Part shown: positions 38,665-49,472 of the stretch, in pieces | How the letters are laid out: each line of letters begins with the position of its first letter | Numbering within the stretch: position 1 is the stretch's first letter | DNA from: Geomicrobium sediminis | GTDB taxonomy: Bacteria; Bacillota; Bacilli; Bacillales; Marinococcaceae | Reading direction: 5' to 3' | NCBI RefSeq assembly: GCF_016908595.1 | Contig: NZ_JAFBEC010000008.1 | Span: 62,001-126,000 of the forward strand | Length of the DNA stretch: 64,000 bases | Made by a program: the position numbers and the translations under genes | The notes under the pieces: generated by a model | Told to the model about the DNA's origin: nothing | Database searches by the model: none | What the model saw: the letters and a program-made list of their open reading frames with translations, nothing else

Positions 38665-38693
38665 ATTATAGCAATACGACACACATACAGCAA
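38665..38693 (-). promoter_or_regulatory. SigA promoter of lepA
   Basis: Minus strand: -35 TTGCTG, 17-nt spacer, perfect -10 TATAAT (38670-38665), about 50 nt before the lepA start. Confidence 0.8.
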
Positions 38694-38708
38694 TTATAAA
38701 GCAAGAAA

Positions 38709-38740
38709 AAACACTCAGCGAGGCGAACCTCCGAGTGTTT
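38709..38740 (-). terminator. Intrinsic terminator overlapping the yqxA stop codon
   Basis: AAACACTC (38709-38716) pairs with GAGTGTTT (38733-38740), with an inner GAGG/CCTC stem and a CGAA loop; a T run follows on the minus strand. The TGA of yqxA lies in the descending stem arm. Confidence 0.85.
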
Positions 38741-38984
38741 TACCGAGATCTGAAAAGAAGTTCGACGAGTCATTTTGACGAAGCTGTTCTTGACGTTCTG
38801 AAAGGTTCATACCTTGATCTTCCATGCTTTCAGATTTTTCTTTTAGCACTTCTTCATCGACGACTCGTTCATCATGGTACACTTCTCCCCATTGATAATA
38901 TGCATAATAATGACCACTTAAAACGCCACTTAAAAACAGCACGAGTCCAAACATTAGCAGTGATGCGCCACGCTTTAGCCTCAT
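38715..38984 (-). CDS. yqxA: YqxA-like small membrane protein (DUF3679)
   Basis: This 89-residue protein has one N-terminal membrane segment (about 8-28) and a charged soluble tail. B. subtilis yqxA also lies next to spoIIP. The start overlaps the spoIIP stop by 4 nt, so it is coupled. Function is unknown; sporulation context suggests a minor sporulation role. The family call rests mainly on position and topology. Confidence 0.75.
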   Translation of the reverse strand: MRLKRGASLLMFGLVLFLSGVLSGHYYAYYQWGEVYHDERVVDEEVLKEKSESMEDQGMNLSERQEQLRQNDSSNFFSDLGKTLGGSPR

Positions 38985-40105
38985 TCGCCTTCCTCCTCTT
39001 CTAACTGTTCATAAATATACGTTTCTACAATCGTTGCAAATGCTTCTGCACTACGGTTTAATTCATCAAATGTATTATCAATGCCACCCATTTCAATGAG
39101 CATCGCGTTTGGGGAGAGGTCTTGATTGAACACTCCATTTGTTCCTGCTCCGCCACGTTCCAACACCCCACGACTTAAACCTGGATACTCGTCTTCAAGG
39201 CGATAATGAAGTTCCGTTGCAAGCGCCTTGTTACGTTCGTAGTCAGGATGGTCAGTTCCTACAACAAAAAACGTTCTTGCCATCGCTTCGCCATTGATTG
39301 TTGCGGTCGTAATATCGTGTGGCTGAGAGTCACGATGAACATCGATGAAAAACTCCAAGTTGTCATTTTTATTTTTCGCATCTACAACAACGTCTCTTGA
39401 AACATCATACGACCTACTAAAATGCAAACCTCGATCAATGAGCATTCCGTGAATGTCATCTTCATTTACATCCACTGGAATTCCTGCTTCATCTAAATGT
39501 CTTCCGATTTCTTTTCCAACTTCAACGATGTTTTGTTCGGTGGCGTAGTTCTCACCACCACTATATGGATGAAAGGCTTCTCGGTTGTGTGTATGGACGA
39601 TGTGTACGAGCGCATCTTCATGAGAGAGCGAAGGTCTTACTTCTTCTTGTTCTCCCTTATCATCTTCTTGATCTATAAAAGCATCAGGAGGTGGCGAAGA
39701 TTCTATAGACATCGTAGTTAAATCTGTTCCTTCTCCTGCTACGACAATCGTGTCATCAAACACTTCAAACCCAGGGAGTTCACGTCCTAGAAAGGTTCTC
39801 GGGTCCTCTAGGTTCACTTGCGTTGCTAGTTCTAAAGCGACGCTTGATAGGCTTGGTGTACTCATCTCTGATGCAGCTTCAAGGTAATGTCGATTCTCTG
39901 TGCCAATAACATGAATAAACAGTTCGCTTTGCAGCGTTGACGTAAAATCGTGAACCGCCGTCGATGCAAAACGATTATAGTTCCCTGCCGTTGTTAACAT
40001 GGCAATCACAACAAAGGAAACGATGACAAACGCGATCACTGTAATGACGAGTGACTGGATGTGTACTTTCGAAACTGTAATAACGTGTGACTGTTGGTAA
40101 CGCAA
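38981..40105 (-). CDS. spoIIP: Stage II sporulation protein P (SpoIIP)
   Basis: This cell-wall amidase/endopeptidase works with SpoIID and SpoIIM to thin septal peptidoglycan and drive engulfment. It has about 374 residues, with an N-terminal TM anchor (about 20-42), a linker and an SpoIIP domain with VHTHNREAFHPY (zinc histidines/Glu), FFIDVHRDSQP and IEMGGIDNTF. Start: TTG at 40105 has AAGGGGG 7 nt upstream; a GTG two codons earlier overlaps the SD. It follows gpr, as in B. subtilis. Confidence 0.94.
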   Translation of the reverse strand: MRYQQSHVITVSKVHIQSLVITVIAFVIVSFVVIAMLTTAGNYNRFASTAVHDFTSTLQSELFIHVIGTENRHYLEAASEMSTPSLSSVALELATQVNLEDPRTFLGRELPGFEVFDDTIVVAGEGTDLTTMSIESSPPPDAFIDQEDDKGEQEEVRPSLSHEDALVHIVHTHNREAFHPYSGGENYATEQNIVEVGKEIGRHLDEAGIPVDVNEDDIHGMLIDRGLHFSRSYDVSRDVVVDAKNKNDNLEFFIDVHRDSQPHDITTATINGEAMARTFFVVGTDHPDYERNKALATELHYRLEDEYPGLSRGVLERGGAGTNGVFNQDLSPNAMLIEMGGIDNTFDELNRSAEAFATIVETYIYEQLEEEEGE

Positions 40106-40179
40106 GAGCACTCCCCCTTACGCTACCATTCTATGAGCGTGTCGAACGAACAGAACTAAAACTTGTACATTTACTAGAA

Positions 40180-41280
40180 TTAATTGTGAGTATAGTGGCC
40201 ACTGTTCTCGTCAGTTACGGCATCGTGTAAGGCGATATTTAACCCTTCAGCAAGCACGTTAGCCATATCATCCATAAATGTATCAACCTCTTTTGGGGTT
40301 ACCATCAGATTGTGACCTAGTGGATTTAACACCTCTTCAATAAGCTGGCGTTTATCAGCTTCTGGTAGTTTCCCGACAATGCCAAAGTATTGTTCCCGTT
40401 CTTCATCACCTAGTTGGTCTTCATCGGTTAGTTTCTTTCGCTCACCAAAAGTCATACCACTCGGCACAAGTGAAGAAGACGGCTTATCTTGGTCTTTAAT
40501 TTCTCTACCAAAGTGTTTGAAAAGGAAATCAATCGTATCACTCGTAATCGAAACGGCATCTACTACGGTTGGAATTCCAATGGCAATGACGGGTACGTGA
40601 ATCGTTTCCTCATTAATTTTTTTGCGAGCATTTTGAACACCTGAGCCTGGATGAATACCTGTATCTGAAATTTGCACAGTCGCATTAACACGTTCGATGG
40701 AGCGCGCCGCTAAGGCATCGATCGCAATTACAAAGTCCGGCTTTACCTTTTCGACCGTCCCATAAATAATCTCTGATGTTTCAATCCCAGTCACACCCAT
40801 TACCCCTGGTGCAATTGCTGCAACCGAACGATAACCGTCATTTGCTTCTTTATGACCAAGCTCTAGCAAGTGTCTTGTGATTAACAATTGATCAACCGTT
40901 CTTGGACCTAATGCATCTGGCGTGACATCACGGTTACCAAGTCCAACGATTAAACAAGTGCTCGTCTTCTTAATTCCTGCTTCATCTAGAAACTTCATCA
41001 ACTCTCTACTAAATACTTTAATAAAATCTCCTTGTAGCTTCGGATCTTTTTGCCTGATCCCTAATGCTTCTAACGTCAAATACCGTCCCGCTTGTTTCCC
41101 TGTCATCTCCGCTGCTTTCTCATTGATTGTTACATTCGTGATGGTGATGTCATCTTCTTCATGTTCTTCCACGTGGATTCCATCTCGATGACGATTCGGT
41201 AAGACGTTTTCATCTTCAACTGCCAAATCCGTTCTACGAAAAAATGTGACTTTGCTATTATCAAATTCTTGCTCAGACAT
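40180..41280 (-). CDS. gpr: Spore germination protease GPR
   Basis: This aspartate-dependent protease of family A25 degrades small acid-soluble proteins during germination; it is made as a zymogen in the forespore. It has 366 residues. Key segments are [18 protein letters not shown] and [16 protein letters not shown] (catalytic aspartates) and the propeptide-region RTDLAVE. The start at 41280 follows GAGGTGG by about 9 nt. I found no convincing SigG promoter in the short upstream region. Confidence 0.96.
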   Translation of the reverse strand: MSEQEFDNSKVTFFRRTDLAVEDENVLPNRHRDGIHVEEHEEDDITITNVTINEKAAEMTGKQAGRYLTLEALGIRQKDPKLQGDFIKVFSRELMKFLDEAGIKKTSTCLIVGLGNRDVTPDALGPRTVDQLLITRHLLELGHKEANDGYRSVAAIAPGVMGVTGIETSEIIYGTVEKVKPDFVIAIDALAARSIERVNATVQISDTGIHPGSGVQNARKKINEETIHVPVIAIGIPTVVDAVSITSDTIDFLFKHFGREIKDQDKPSSSLVPSGMTFGERKKLTDEDQLGDEEREQYFGIVGKLPEADKRQLIEEVLNPLGHNLMVTPKEVDTFMDDMANVLAEGLNIALHDAVTDENSGHYTHN

Positions 41281-41397
41281 GTCGTTATCCACCTCAACTT
41301 CATCAAATGTATTTTTAGGCTTTCCTAGTCACCGTTTTTTATCCGAAGATCAGCTTGCATCAGTCGGTTGGATTTGGTACAATTCATCTGTCATACA

Positions 41398-41425
41398 TTG
41401 GATACATGCGATGATTTTATATAAA
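41398..41425 (+). promoter_or_regulatory. SigA promoter of rpsT
   Basis: TTGGAT (41398-41403), 16-nt spacer, TATAAA (41420-41425), about 45 nt before rpsT. Confidence 0.6.
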
Positions 41426-41468
41426 CGTATTAATCTGTAGCATGAAGTAAGTTGGGGAGGTGAATGAT

Positions 41469-41735
41469 TTGGCTAACATTAAATCAGCAAAGAAACGTAT
41501 TCTTGTTAACGAACAAAAACGCGTTAAGAACCAAGCGTTTAAGTCTGCGATGCGTACAACAATCAAAGAATTCGATAAGAAAATCGATTCTAACGATGTT
41601 GAAGGTGCAAAAGCAGTATTTTTACTCGCTGAGCAAAAAGTAGACAAAGCTGCGAACAAAGGGCTTATTCATAAGAACAAAGCTGCTCGCAAAAAGTCTC
41701 AAATGGAGCGTAAACTAAACGCTGTTGCTAAATAA
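41469..41735 (+). CDS. rpsT: Small ribosomal subunit protein bS20
   Basis: This 88-residue basic helical protein binds 16S rRNA. It starts MANIKSAKKRILVNEQKR and ends in KKSQMERKLNAVAK. It uses TTG at 41469: GGGAGGTG lies about 6 nt upstream, and the longer GTG frame places the start inside the SD. It is transcribed divergently from gpr and ends at its own terminator. Confidence 0.96.
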   Translation: MANIKSAKKRILVNEQKRVKNQAFKSAMRTTIKEFDKKIDSNDVEGAKAVFLLAEQKVDKAANKGLIHKNKAARKKSQMERKLNAVAK

Positions 41736-41738
41736 TGT

Positions 41739-41758
41739 AACGACTCTAGCGAGTCGTT
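41739..41758 (+). terminator. Intrinsic terminator of rpsT
   Basis: AACGACTC (41739-41746) pairs with GAGTCGTT (41751-41758), loop TAGC, followed by TTATTACTT. Confidence 0.75.
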
Positions 41759-41767
41759 TTATTACTT

Positions 41768-41800
41768 AAAAGACCCCTGAACTTTGTTCAGAGGTCTTTT
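41768..41800 (-). terminator. Intrinsic terminator of holA
   Basis: AAAGACCCCTGAAC pairs with GTTCAGAGGTCTTT (41769-41782 with 41786-41799, one mismatch, loop TTT). T runs are present on both strands; it can serve both convergent genes. Confidence 0.85.
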
Positions 41801-42841
41801 TTAAGCTTCATGTAATTGTTGACTAAGCCTCGCAATATAGGTAACCATAGCGGTCTCCTTATCAGCGTAACCGGTTTTCATCTTGTAGTCGACTTCTGCT
41901 AAAGTTGACAGCGCCTCATGAAGTGCACGAGGATTAAGCCCTGTCGTTTTCTTGCGAATCTTACCGACAACAAATGGCGGCACACCTAAACCTTGCGCCA
42001 TCTTTTGTTGAGAATACCCTCGTTCTTCCATATCAATAATAAGGCTCATCATCCGTATTTGTCTTCCAATTAACGCAACGAGCTTAATCGGCTCTTCACC
42101 TTGAAAAACAAGATCTTGATACATCATAAGCGCTCGTTCTGCTTGTCCGCTTGAAATCGCATCGATTAATGTAAACACGTTATCTTCCAAACTTTTTGAG
42201 ACGAGTTCATTGACGGTATCTTTCGTAATTGTCCCACCAGGACCTACGTACAATGCTAATTTCTCAATTTCGGTTTTTCTCGCTTGCAAATCTGGTGTCG
42301 TTACTTCAAGAAATAACGTAATCGCCTCATCCAAAAACGTCACGTCGTATTGCTTCGCTTGTGAATTGACGAATCGTTCAAGCTCTGTACCGGCAAGTGG
42401 TGCTGCTTGTACCACTGTTGCATGCTTTTTTAGCTTTTTTACGATTTTCTTTCGTTCATCTAGCTTTTCAGCTTCAACTGTAAAAATGACATAATCATTC
42501 TCTTGATTTTCTTTGTCCAAGTACCGCTCAAATTGGCGTAAATCATGTTCAGCACTATCTTTACGTTTCTGGCCAGTTAACAAGAAGGCATGTTTCATAA
42601 CGATGACTTTTTCCGTACCGAAAAAAGATGGTGTTTCAATATCTTCTAATCCGACTTGAATGGCTGTGTCACGTAAATCATATTGTGACAAGTTAAATTC
42701 TGCATCGTCTTCACGTAACACCTGTTTGACAATCGATTGTGTAAGATCGTCAATCATATACGTTTCCATTCCATAAATAAGGTAGACACGACTTAACTTG
42801 CCTCGATTAATGTCCTTTTTTGCTTCTATGTAAGAAGTCAT
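41801..42841 (-). CDS. holA: DNA polymerase III delta subunit HolA
   Basis: This clamp-loader subunit opens the DnaN sliding clamp. It has 346 residues in the AAA+-like fold without a functional Walker A, typical for delta. The start is MTSYIEAKKDINRGKLSRVYLIYG; conserved parts include FFGTEKVIVMKHAFLL and LVALIGRQIRMM. It lies convergent to rpsT, as yqeN in B. subtilis. Confidence 0.94.
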   Translation of the reverse strand: MTSYIEAKKDINRGKLSRVYLIYGMETYMIDDLTQSIVKQVLREDDAEFNLSQYDLRDTAIQVGLEDIETPSFFGTEKVIVMKHAFLLTGQKRKDSAEHDLRQFERYLDKENQENDYVIFTVEAEKLDERKKIVKKLKKHATVVQAAPLAGTELERFVNSQAKQYDVTFLDEAITLFLEVTTPDLQARKTEIEKLALYVGPGGTITKDTVNELVSKSLEDNVFTLIDAISSGQAERALMMYQDLVFQGEEPIKLVALIGRQIRMMSLIIDMEERGYSQQKMAQGLGVPPFVVGKIRKKTTGLNPRALHEALSTLAEVDYKMKTGYADKETAMVTYIARLSQQLHEA

Positions 42842-43186
42842 GATCTCACTCTTTCATGCATACACTTTGCTTATTCGTTTCATCATATCTATTGTATCAC
42901 CAATTATGTATGATAAGAAATGGGAGAAGCAGTCTAGATTTCTCTACACTGCCTCAATTTATATGAACGCTTGCCAGAGAGACCTAGGAACTGTCCGGCA
43001 AACGGTAATCATGAAGAGCTTCTGCTTTTATCGTATCCTATGCCATCGTTCTTTATGGGTGACAACTCTTAACAAAAGTGAGAAATCACACTTCACATCC
43101 CTTAAAAAACTAAGGTATTTTTATGACAAGAGTAGATTTTTTTTCATGCTTGTCTTATACTTGACGATGAATGAGGAGGGTCACGA
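42842..43186. other. Intergenic region between divergent holA and yqzM (no gene accepted)
   Basis: This 345-nt stretch separates divergent genes. I see a minus-strand TACAAT-type -10 for holA near 42895 and a plus-strand TATACT at 43156 near yqzM, both with poor -35 boxes. No RNA gene was recognised. A plus-strand frame stays open throughout but lacks an SD. Confidence 0.5.
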
Positions 43187-43327
43187 ATGCATAACGATTT
43201 TGAAAAAGAAGTTCAAAGTAAACGTAACGATTTCAACGATGCGATCGTTGGAGTGGCTGTTTCCTTCGGCTTTTTCGCGACGATTTTTGTCATTGGAGTT
43301 ATCATTGAGTTTGCAAGTAGAATGTAG
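43187..43327 (+). CDS. yqzM: YqzM family small membrane protein (46 aa)
   Basis: This short gene starts MHNDFEKEVQSKRNDFNDAI and continues into one membrane helix (about 20-41). The FEKEVQSKRND start is the YqzM family signature, and B. subtilis yqzM also lies between holA and comEC. GAGGAGGG is 7 nt before the ATG. Function is unknown. It ends at a bidirectional terminator facing comEC. Confidence 0.88.
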   Translation: MHNDFEKEVQSKRNDFNDAIVGVAVSFGFFATIFVIGVIIEFASRM

Positions 43328-43335
43328 CACGTAAG

Positions 43336-43365
43336 AAAGACCTTCCTATTATTAAGAAGGTCTTT
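43336..43365. terminator. Bidirectional terminator between yqzM and comEC
   Basis: AAAGACCTTC (43336-43345) pairs perfectly with GAAGGTCTTT (43356-43365); T runs follow on both strands. Confidence 0.88.
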
Positions 43366-43367
43366 TT

Positions 43368-45710
43368 TTAATGTACTGAACTTTTCTTCACTTCCACGCT
43401 CCACGAGTGACCATCGTGTATAAAGCGAATGGCTCCGTTTTCATGAGTACCAACAACTTGAACGTTGTGCCTTCGAAACGTTTCAACAACGTCAGGATGA
43501 GGGTGATTAAAGCGATTGTCTTCACCAGCTGTGATTACCGCTACACTTGGTTTAATGTGCTCAATAAAGGCATCTGTTGATGATGTTCGACTACCGTGAT
43601 GCCCAGCCTTTAGAACATCTACTTCCAAAGTTGGGTATTCCCCTATAAGCTGTCGTTCACCTTCTTCTTCTAAGTCGCCAGTAAACAACCAGGTTAGTCC
43701 ACCAATTTCAACGAATAAAACGAGCGAATGATCGTTCTTATTGTCAATCGTACCTGTTGTCTTCTTCGGTTGCAGCACCTGGAAGTTCGCATTAGATGTG
43801 GCAATTACATCCCCCCTTGCTTGCAGCTTTACAGTTGCTCCTCGCTCCAATGCACGAGTAAGTAACCGTTGTTCAACTTCCCCTTCAAGCTCTATATGAG
43901 GGTATAGGATCGTCTTAACATTGAACTGTTCTATGATTTCAAATAGACCTCCAACATGGTCATAATCAGCATGTGATGCAACGACATAATCAACTGTCTT
44001 GATTCCCCTCGCCTTTAAATAAGGAGCTACGCTTTGCCTACCTGGGTCAGGTGCAACTTTCCTCCTCTCCCAATCTTCTATTGGAATCGGTAAGTAGCCA
44101 CCCGCATCAATTAACATCGTCCCTTCCCGCCTAGGAAGTTCAATAAGAATGCTATCCCCTTGTCCAACGTCAATAAACGTAATGACGGTTTCATTGCTAA
44201 AGTATGGAGAATATAGTGGATAAAGCAGACTACTTACATAACCAACCGTTACGATCACAAGTAACTTTCGCTTTCTACGTACTAGTAAAATCAGCATCAC
44301 TGTCGTCAATAGAAGTAGTAAACCTACCCAAGGCATTGATGTCTCGCCAAATGCCGTCCATCCTGTAGGCCACTGTTGCACCGAGACAAAAAAATGATGA
44401 ATAAACTGAAGCACATGCTCTAGTACGCGATCACCAAACATCATTAATGGCATTGAAAAAAAGGATACGAAAAACAAGCCCCACAAAACAGGCAGTAGAA
44501 ACACCGATACAAACGGAACATACATAATATTGAGCACTAAACTCCATAGGGAATACGTATGGAAATAATAAACGATGATTGGAAATGAAAAGAGTTGCGT
44601 AAGAACACAAATAAAAAGTGACTGCAGAAGTTTCGTTCGAAGTTGTTGCATGTAATGTACGGAGAGAATAATTGAAAACGTTAAACTAAACGATAGCTGA
44701 AATCCAATATGAAAAAGGTAGTAAGGATTCACGATTAACATTACACAAGCCGCGAAGCTCAAATTATGAACAGAAAGCGCTCGCCAATGCATACGAATCG
44801 CTGCAAAAACGATCATGGTCATCGTGACTGCCCGTATTACCGAAGGTGCCCCTCCAGCAAGTACGGCATATACAGGTAATAATACAAGTAACATTTCAGC
44901 TGATCGCTCTTTCGTAATGCCACTTCGTTTTAGCACATAGTAAGCCATCCCACTTACGATCCCTACGTGTAGTCCAGAAATGGCGAGTAAATGTATAATA
45001 CCGAGGTCTTGATACGCAGTTAGTACGTCTACGCCGATGAATGAGCGATCACCGAATAAAAGGGCGGTCATGACACCACTCACATGCTCACTAAACCGTT
45101 CATCGATCACAGAAAGCGCATAGAGTCTCCATTCATGAATACGGTCCGAACTAAAGAGATTTGCACGTTCCTCACAACTCATTTCTGTACTCGTTGTCGA
45201 TAAAGTCCAGTGTATACGCTGCAAATAAAGATACTCCTCATAGTCAAACCCATGAAAGTTGCGTGAAGGACTCGGGCTTATAAGCTCTCCGGTAATATGA
45301 CAGATCTCACCTACTTTTGTAGTCTTAAGTAAGTGTTGATCTTCCTCCGAATCAATTCGCAAACGCACAGCAACCCGTTCGTTCTCTTCTAGCGTTTTCA
45401 CTTGAAAAGTCGCAAGGTTACCGTCCACTTGAATGAGAGAGTTCAACTCAACATGAAATTGTTGCATATCTTCATGTAATTGCGTCTCATTCCGTTCATC
45501 AAAATGAAGAGTATACATGTACATAAACAAGAAGCTACTAACTGTTGAGATAATTAATGGAGGGGTTAGCTTAGGTAAGTAGTAGAATAGTAAAAGGAGT
45601 GCACCTAGCAACAAGACAATTGCGCTTTGTGCACTCATGAAAACGAGGAGTATAGCAATAATGATCGCAATGCTACACGGAAATGTGTGGCGAAGAATTG
45701 TCGTTAACAA
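43368..45710 (-). CDS. comEC: Competence DNA channel ComEC/Rec2
   Basis: This protein forms the transmembrane channel for single-stranded DNA in natural transformation. It has 780 residues: N-terminal TM helices, an OB-like extracellular domain (about 70-190), the competence domain with about ten helices (LLAISGLHVGIVSGMAYYV at about 238) and a C-terminal metallo-beta-lactamase domain (ASHADYDHVGGL and LKAGHHGSRTSS). It starts with TTG at 45710, immediately after the metY stop, sharing the SD GAGGTG. In B. subtilis the preceding gene is comEB; here it is metY. Confidence 0.94.
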   Translation of the reverse strand: MLTTILRHTFPCSIAIIIAILLVFMSAQSAIVLLLGALLLLFYYLPKLTPPLIISTVSSFLFMYMYTLHFDERNETQLHEDMQQFHVELNSLIQVDGNLATFQVKTLEENERVAVRLRIDSEEDQHLLKTTKVGEICHITGELISPSPSRNFHGFDYEEYLYLQRIHWTLSTTSTEMSCEERANLFSSDRIHEWRLYALSVIDERFSEHVSGVMTALLFGDRSFIGVDVLTAYQDLGIIHLLAISGLHVGIVSGMAYYVLKRSGITKERSAEMLLVLLPVYAVLAGGAPSVIRAVTMTMIVFAAIRMHWRALSVHNLSFAACVMLIVNPYYLFHIGFQLSFSLTFSIILSVHYMQQLRTKLLQSLFICVLTQLFSFPIIVYYFHTYSLWSLVLNIMYVPFVSVFLLPVLWGLFFVSFFSMPLMMFGDRVLEHVLQFIHHFFVSVQQWPTGWTAFGETSMPWVGLLLLLTTVMLILLVRRKRKLLVIVTVGYVSSLLYPLYSPYFSNETVITFIDVGQGDSILIELPRREGTMLIDAGGYLPIPIEDWERRKVAPDPGRQSVAPYLKARGIKTVDYVVASHADYDHVGGLFEIIEQFNVKTILYPHIELEGEVEQRLLTRALERGATVKLQARGDVIATSNANFQVLQPKKTTGTIDNKNDHSLVLFVEIGGLTWLFTGDLEEEGERQLIGEYPTLEVDVLKAGHHGSRTSSTDAFIEHIKPSVAVITAGEDNRFNHPHPDVVETFRRHNVQVVGTHENGAIRFIHDGHSWSVEVKKSSVH

Positions 45711-46994
<1,284 letters not shown>

Positions 46995-47053
46995 TCACTC
47001 CAATAAGTACCTTAAGGACCTAGAATGAACTAGATCCAAAAGGAAAGTTTTTA

Positions 47054-48682
47054 TTAATACGAGCTGTCTCCAGCTTCTTCACTAATCGAAATTTGCCAGA
47101 ATGGGAATTGACCGTTCGGGTAGTGAATAAAGTCATTCACAGAGTCGGCAACCCCAACTACATAGTCAGTGTGCAACGTATAGATCATTGGCGCTTCATC
47201 AGCTAGAATTTGTTGTGCTTGTTGATAGAGTTCTTGTCTAGCATCTTCATCCATCTCTTCACGAGCAGCGTCTAAAAGCTCATCAAGTTCATCGTTTTCG
47301 AAGAACGTCTGGTTTCCATTGGCACCTACGTTATCTGAGTGGAACAATGGGTGTAGTCCATTATCAGCATCTCCAGATGAAATTGACCATCCGAGAATAA
47401 ACATTTCAGTATCACCACTATCAACGCGGTCTAAATACGCGCCCCACTCCATTTGCTCAATTGAAATATCAATGCCTAACTCACCAAACTGGTCTTGCGC
47501 GAGCTCTGCAATTTGAACACGCATCGGGTTTGCATCATTTGTAATTAACGTAGCAGAGAATCCATCTTCATAACCTGCCTCTGCTAGTAGTTCTGCTGCT
47601 TGCTCAGGATCATACGTAAGACCTTCAACGTCTGCACTTGCACCGTTTACGATGTCATTTAACGGATTCGTTGCAACCTGTCCATACCCTTCATATAACC
47701 CTTCAACAATTGCTTCACTATCAAGTGCCATCGAAAGCGCTTGACGAACGAGTGGATCATCAAATGGTTCTACCGACGTATTAAAGCCAATATAGTCAAT
47801 CCCAAAACCTTCTTGCGTAACAACTTCAACGTTGTCTAACGATTCAATTCTACCAACATTCGCTGGTTCAATTTGTTGCATAAAATGAGCTTCGCCTTGC
47901 TCGATCATTGCCATTCTTGTTGATTGCTCAGGAACGACTTTGAGTGTGACATTATCCAAGATCGCACTATCACCCCAATAGTCTTCATAGCGGGCAAGTA
48001 CAATTTCATTTCCTTGCTCCCAATTCTCAAGCTCGAAAGGACCTGTCCCTACAGGATTTACCGTAATGTTCTCATCAGCTTCGATAGAGTCTGGGCTAAT
48101 AATTCCCGCAGAACCGTGGGCTAAGTGAGGGATTAACGGTGCAAAAGGCTCATCTGTTGTAATTTGTACGGTAAATTCATCAACCGCCTCTACAGATTCA
48201 ACAGGTTCAAATAATGATGCACGTGGTGATGCAGTCTCAGGATCTAAAAATCGATCGAAATTTGTGACAACGGCATCTGCATTAAATTCTGCTCCATCAT
48301 GGAACGTGATTCCTTCTCGTAAGTAAAATTCCCACGTCAAGTCATCAATTTGCTCATATGATTCAGCAAGGACTGGTTGAAGTTCCATATCCTCATCGAA
48401 CATGATTAAATTTTCGTACAAATTAAGCGTTACGATGTGAGATGGTACATCTGTAATTTGGTGTGGGTCTAGAGTAACGGCGTCAGCGGGCATCGCCAAA
48501 ACAAAGTTACCACCTTCTCCACCTGTAGCCTCTCCATCTTCTTCATCCTCTTCTGAATCTTCAGTCGAAGTAGAATCAGTTTCAGCACCTTCATTTTCTC
48601 CTTCAGTTGGATCTGAACTACATGCAACAAGTGCAATACTTGCAATAGCAAGTGGTACGAAAGATCGCTTAAACTTTTTCAT
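47054..48682 (-). CDS. Peptide/nickel-type ABC transporter substrate-binding lipoprotein
   Basis: This is a solute-binding protein of the OppA/DppA/GsiB family (SBP_bac_5), 542 residues. The lipoprotein signal has lipobox LVAC at about residues 19-22. A strongly acidic linker (about 24-63, with EDSEEDEEDGE) leads to the binding domain (DAVTLDPHQITDVPSH to the end). No permease or ATPase gene of the transporter is adjacent, so it is an orphan here. The start ATG follows AAGGGGG by 8 nt; a SigA promoter lies 40 nt upstream. Confidence 0.9.
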   Translation of the reverse strand: MKKFKRSFVPLAIASIALVACSSDPTEGENEGAETDSTSTEDSEEDEEDGEATGGEGGNFVLAMPADAVTLDPHQITDVPSHIVTLNLYENLIMFDEDMELQPVLAESYEQIDDLTWEFYLREGITFHDGAEFNADAVVTNFDRFLDPETASPRASLFEPVESVEAVDEFTVQITTDEPFAPLIPHLAHGSAGIISPDSIEADENITVNPVGTGPFELENWEQGNEIVLARYEDYWGDSAILDNVTLKVVPEQSTRMAMIEQGEAHFMQQIEPANVGRIESLDNVEVVTQEGFGIDYIGFNTSVEPFDDPLVRQALSMALDSEAIVEGLYEGYGQVATNPLNDIVNGASADVEGLTYDPEQAAELLAEAGYEDGFSATLITNDANPMRVQIAELAQDQFGELGIDISIEQMEWGAYLDRVDSGDTEMFILGWSISSGDADNGLHPLFHSDNVGANGNQTFFENDELDELLDAAREEMDEDARQELYQQAQQILADEAPMIYTLHTDYVVGVADSVNDFIHYPNGQFPFWQISISEEAGDSSY

Positions 48683-48712
48683 ATCTATATCCCCCTTCAA
48701 TGCGATGTTCTG

Positions 48713-48741
48713 ATTGTAATATAGTAAATCTCGAAAAACAA
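48713..48741 (-). promoter_or_regulatory. SigA promoter upstream of the peptide-binding lipoprotein
   Basis: Minus strand: -35 TTGTTT, 17-nt spacer, -10 TACAAT (48718-48713). It probably drives the lipoprotein gene and perhaps metY-comEC downstream. Confidence 0.6.
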
Positions 48742-48770
48742 TGACTATTTATGGATTCGTCAAATAATTA

Positions 48771-49421
48771 TTACACTTCTATTAACAATTCTAGATTTGT
48801 TAACGTTTTACTTCCAAATCCAGGAACATTTGTTAATTCTTCAATCGTTTGAAACGGTCCATTTTCTTCGCGATACGAAATAATTGCAGCTGCTTTCGAC
48901 GGTCCGATTCCTGGTAATGTTTGCAACTCTACTTCATTGCTTTGGTTCAGGTTTACTCGCGTTGATTCTTCAGATTGTCCTACATTTGCTTCCCAAATTT
49001 CTCCTTGTTCAAGATCATCGTCAATGTGAGGAACGTAAATAACCATTTCGTCAACAAGCTTTTGCGCATAATTAATCACAAGATCGCTTCCATTTTCCGA
49101 AAGCCCTCCGGCAATGTATATAGCATCAACTACGCGGTCATCGTGTTGTAGTTCATAGACGCCAGGTTTAGTTACTTCTCCTTTCACATCCACAAATAAT
49201 GTTGTAGGCAACATCGGATCTTCTTCAGGTTCCAGCTCTTCTTTTCCCTCAATTTGTTCTAAAGATGTGAAGAGCATCTCCTCGTCATTACTTTGAACAG
49301 CCGGTTCAGATAAAGATTGCCACAACAAAACACTACCAATTATAACAATTACGCTCGGTATAGCAACAAACCATTTCCAATTCTCTTTTAAACGTTCGAA
49401 TGAAATCACCTCCAGATACAA
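48771..49421 (-). CDS. comEA: Competence DNA receptor ComEA
   Basis: This membrane-anchored dsDNA receptor for transformation has one TM helix (about 17-34), a SLBB domain (about 73-130, FVDVKGEVTKPGVYEL) and a helix-hairpin-helix DNA-binding domain (RVNLNQSNEVELQTLPGIG to the end). The start is unclear: the frame opens at TTG (49421) without an SD, while a strong GGAGGTGAT (49413-49405) lies inside the first codons and no ATG, GTG or TTG follows it at proper spacing. comEB and comEC do not follow it directly. Confidence 0.9.
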   Translation of the reverse strand: MYLEVISFERLKENWKWFVAIPSVIVIIGSVLLWQSLSEPAVQSNDEEMLFTSLEQIEGKEELEPEEDPMLPTTLFVDVKGEVTKPGVYELQHDDRVVDAIYIAGGLSENGSDLVINYAQKLVDEMVIYVPHIDDDLEQGEIWEANVGQSEESTRVNLNQSNEVELQTLPGIGPSKAAAIISYREENGPFQTIEELTNVPGFGSKTLTNLELLIEV

Positions 49422-49472
49422 ATTGTGAGTAACAGTTGGAATAAAGAATAAGGAAGGGACATACGAGGAAAA

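Noticed and set aside
42840-43334. A 164-codon plus-strand open frame across the holA-yqzM gap
   Set aside because: No SD, runs through the yqzM gene in another frame, and has irregular composition; the 46-residue YqzM with a strong SD explains the coding part.
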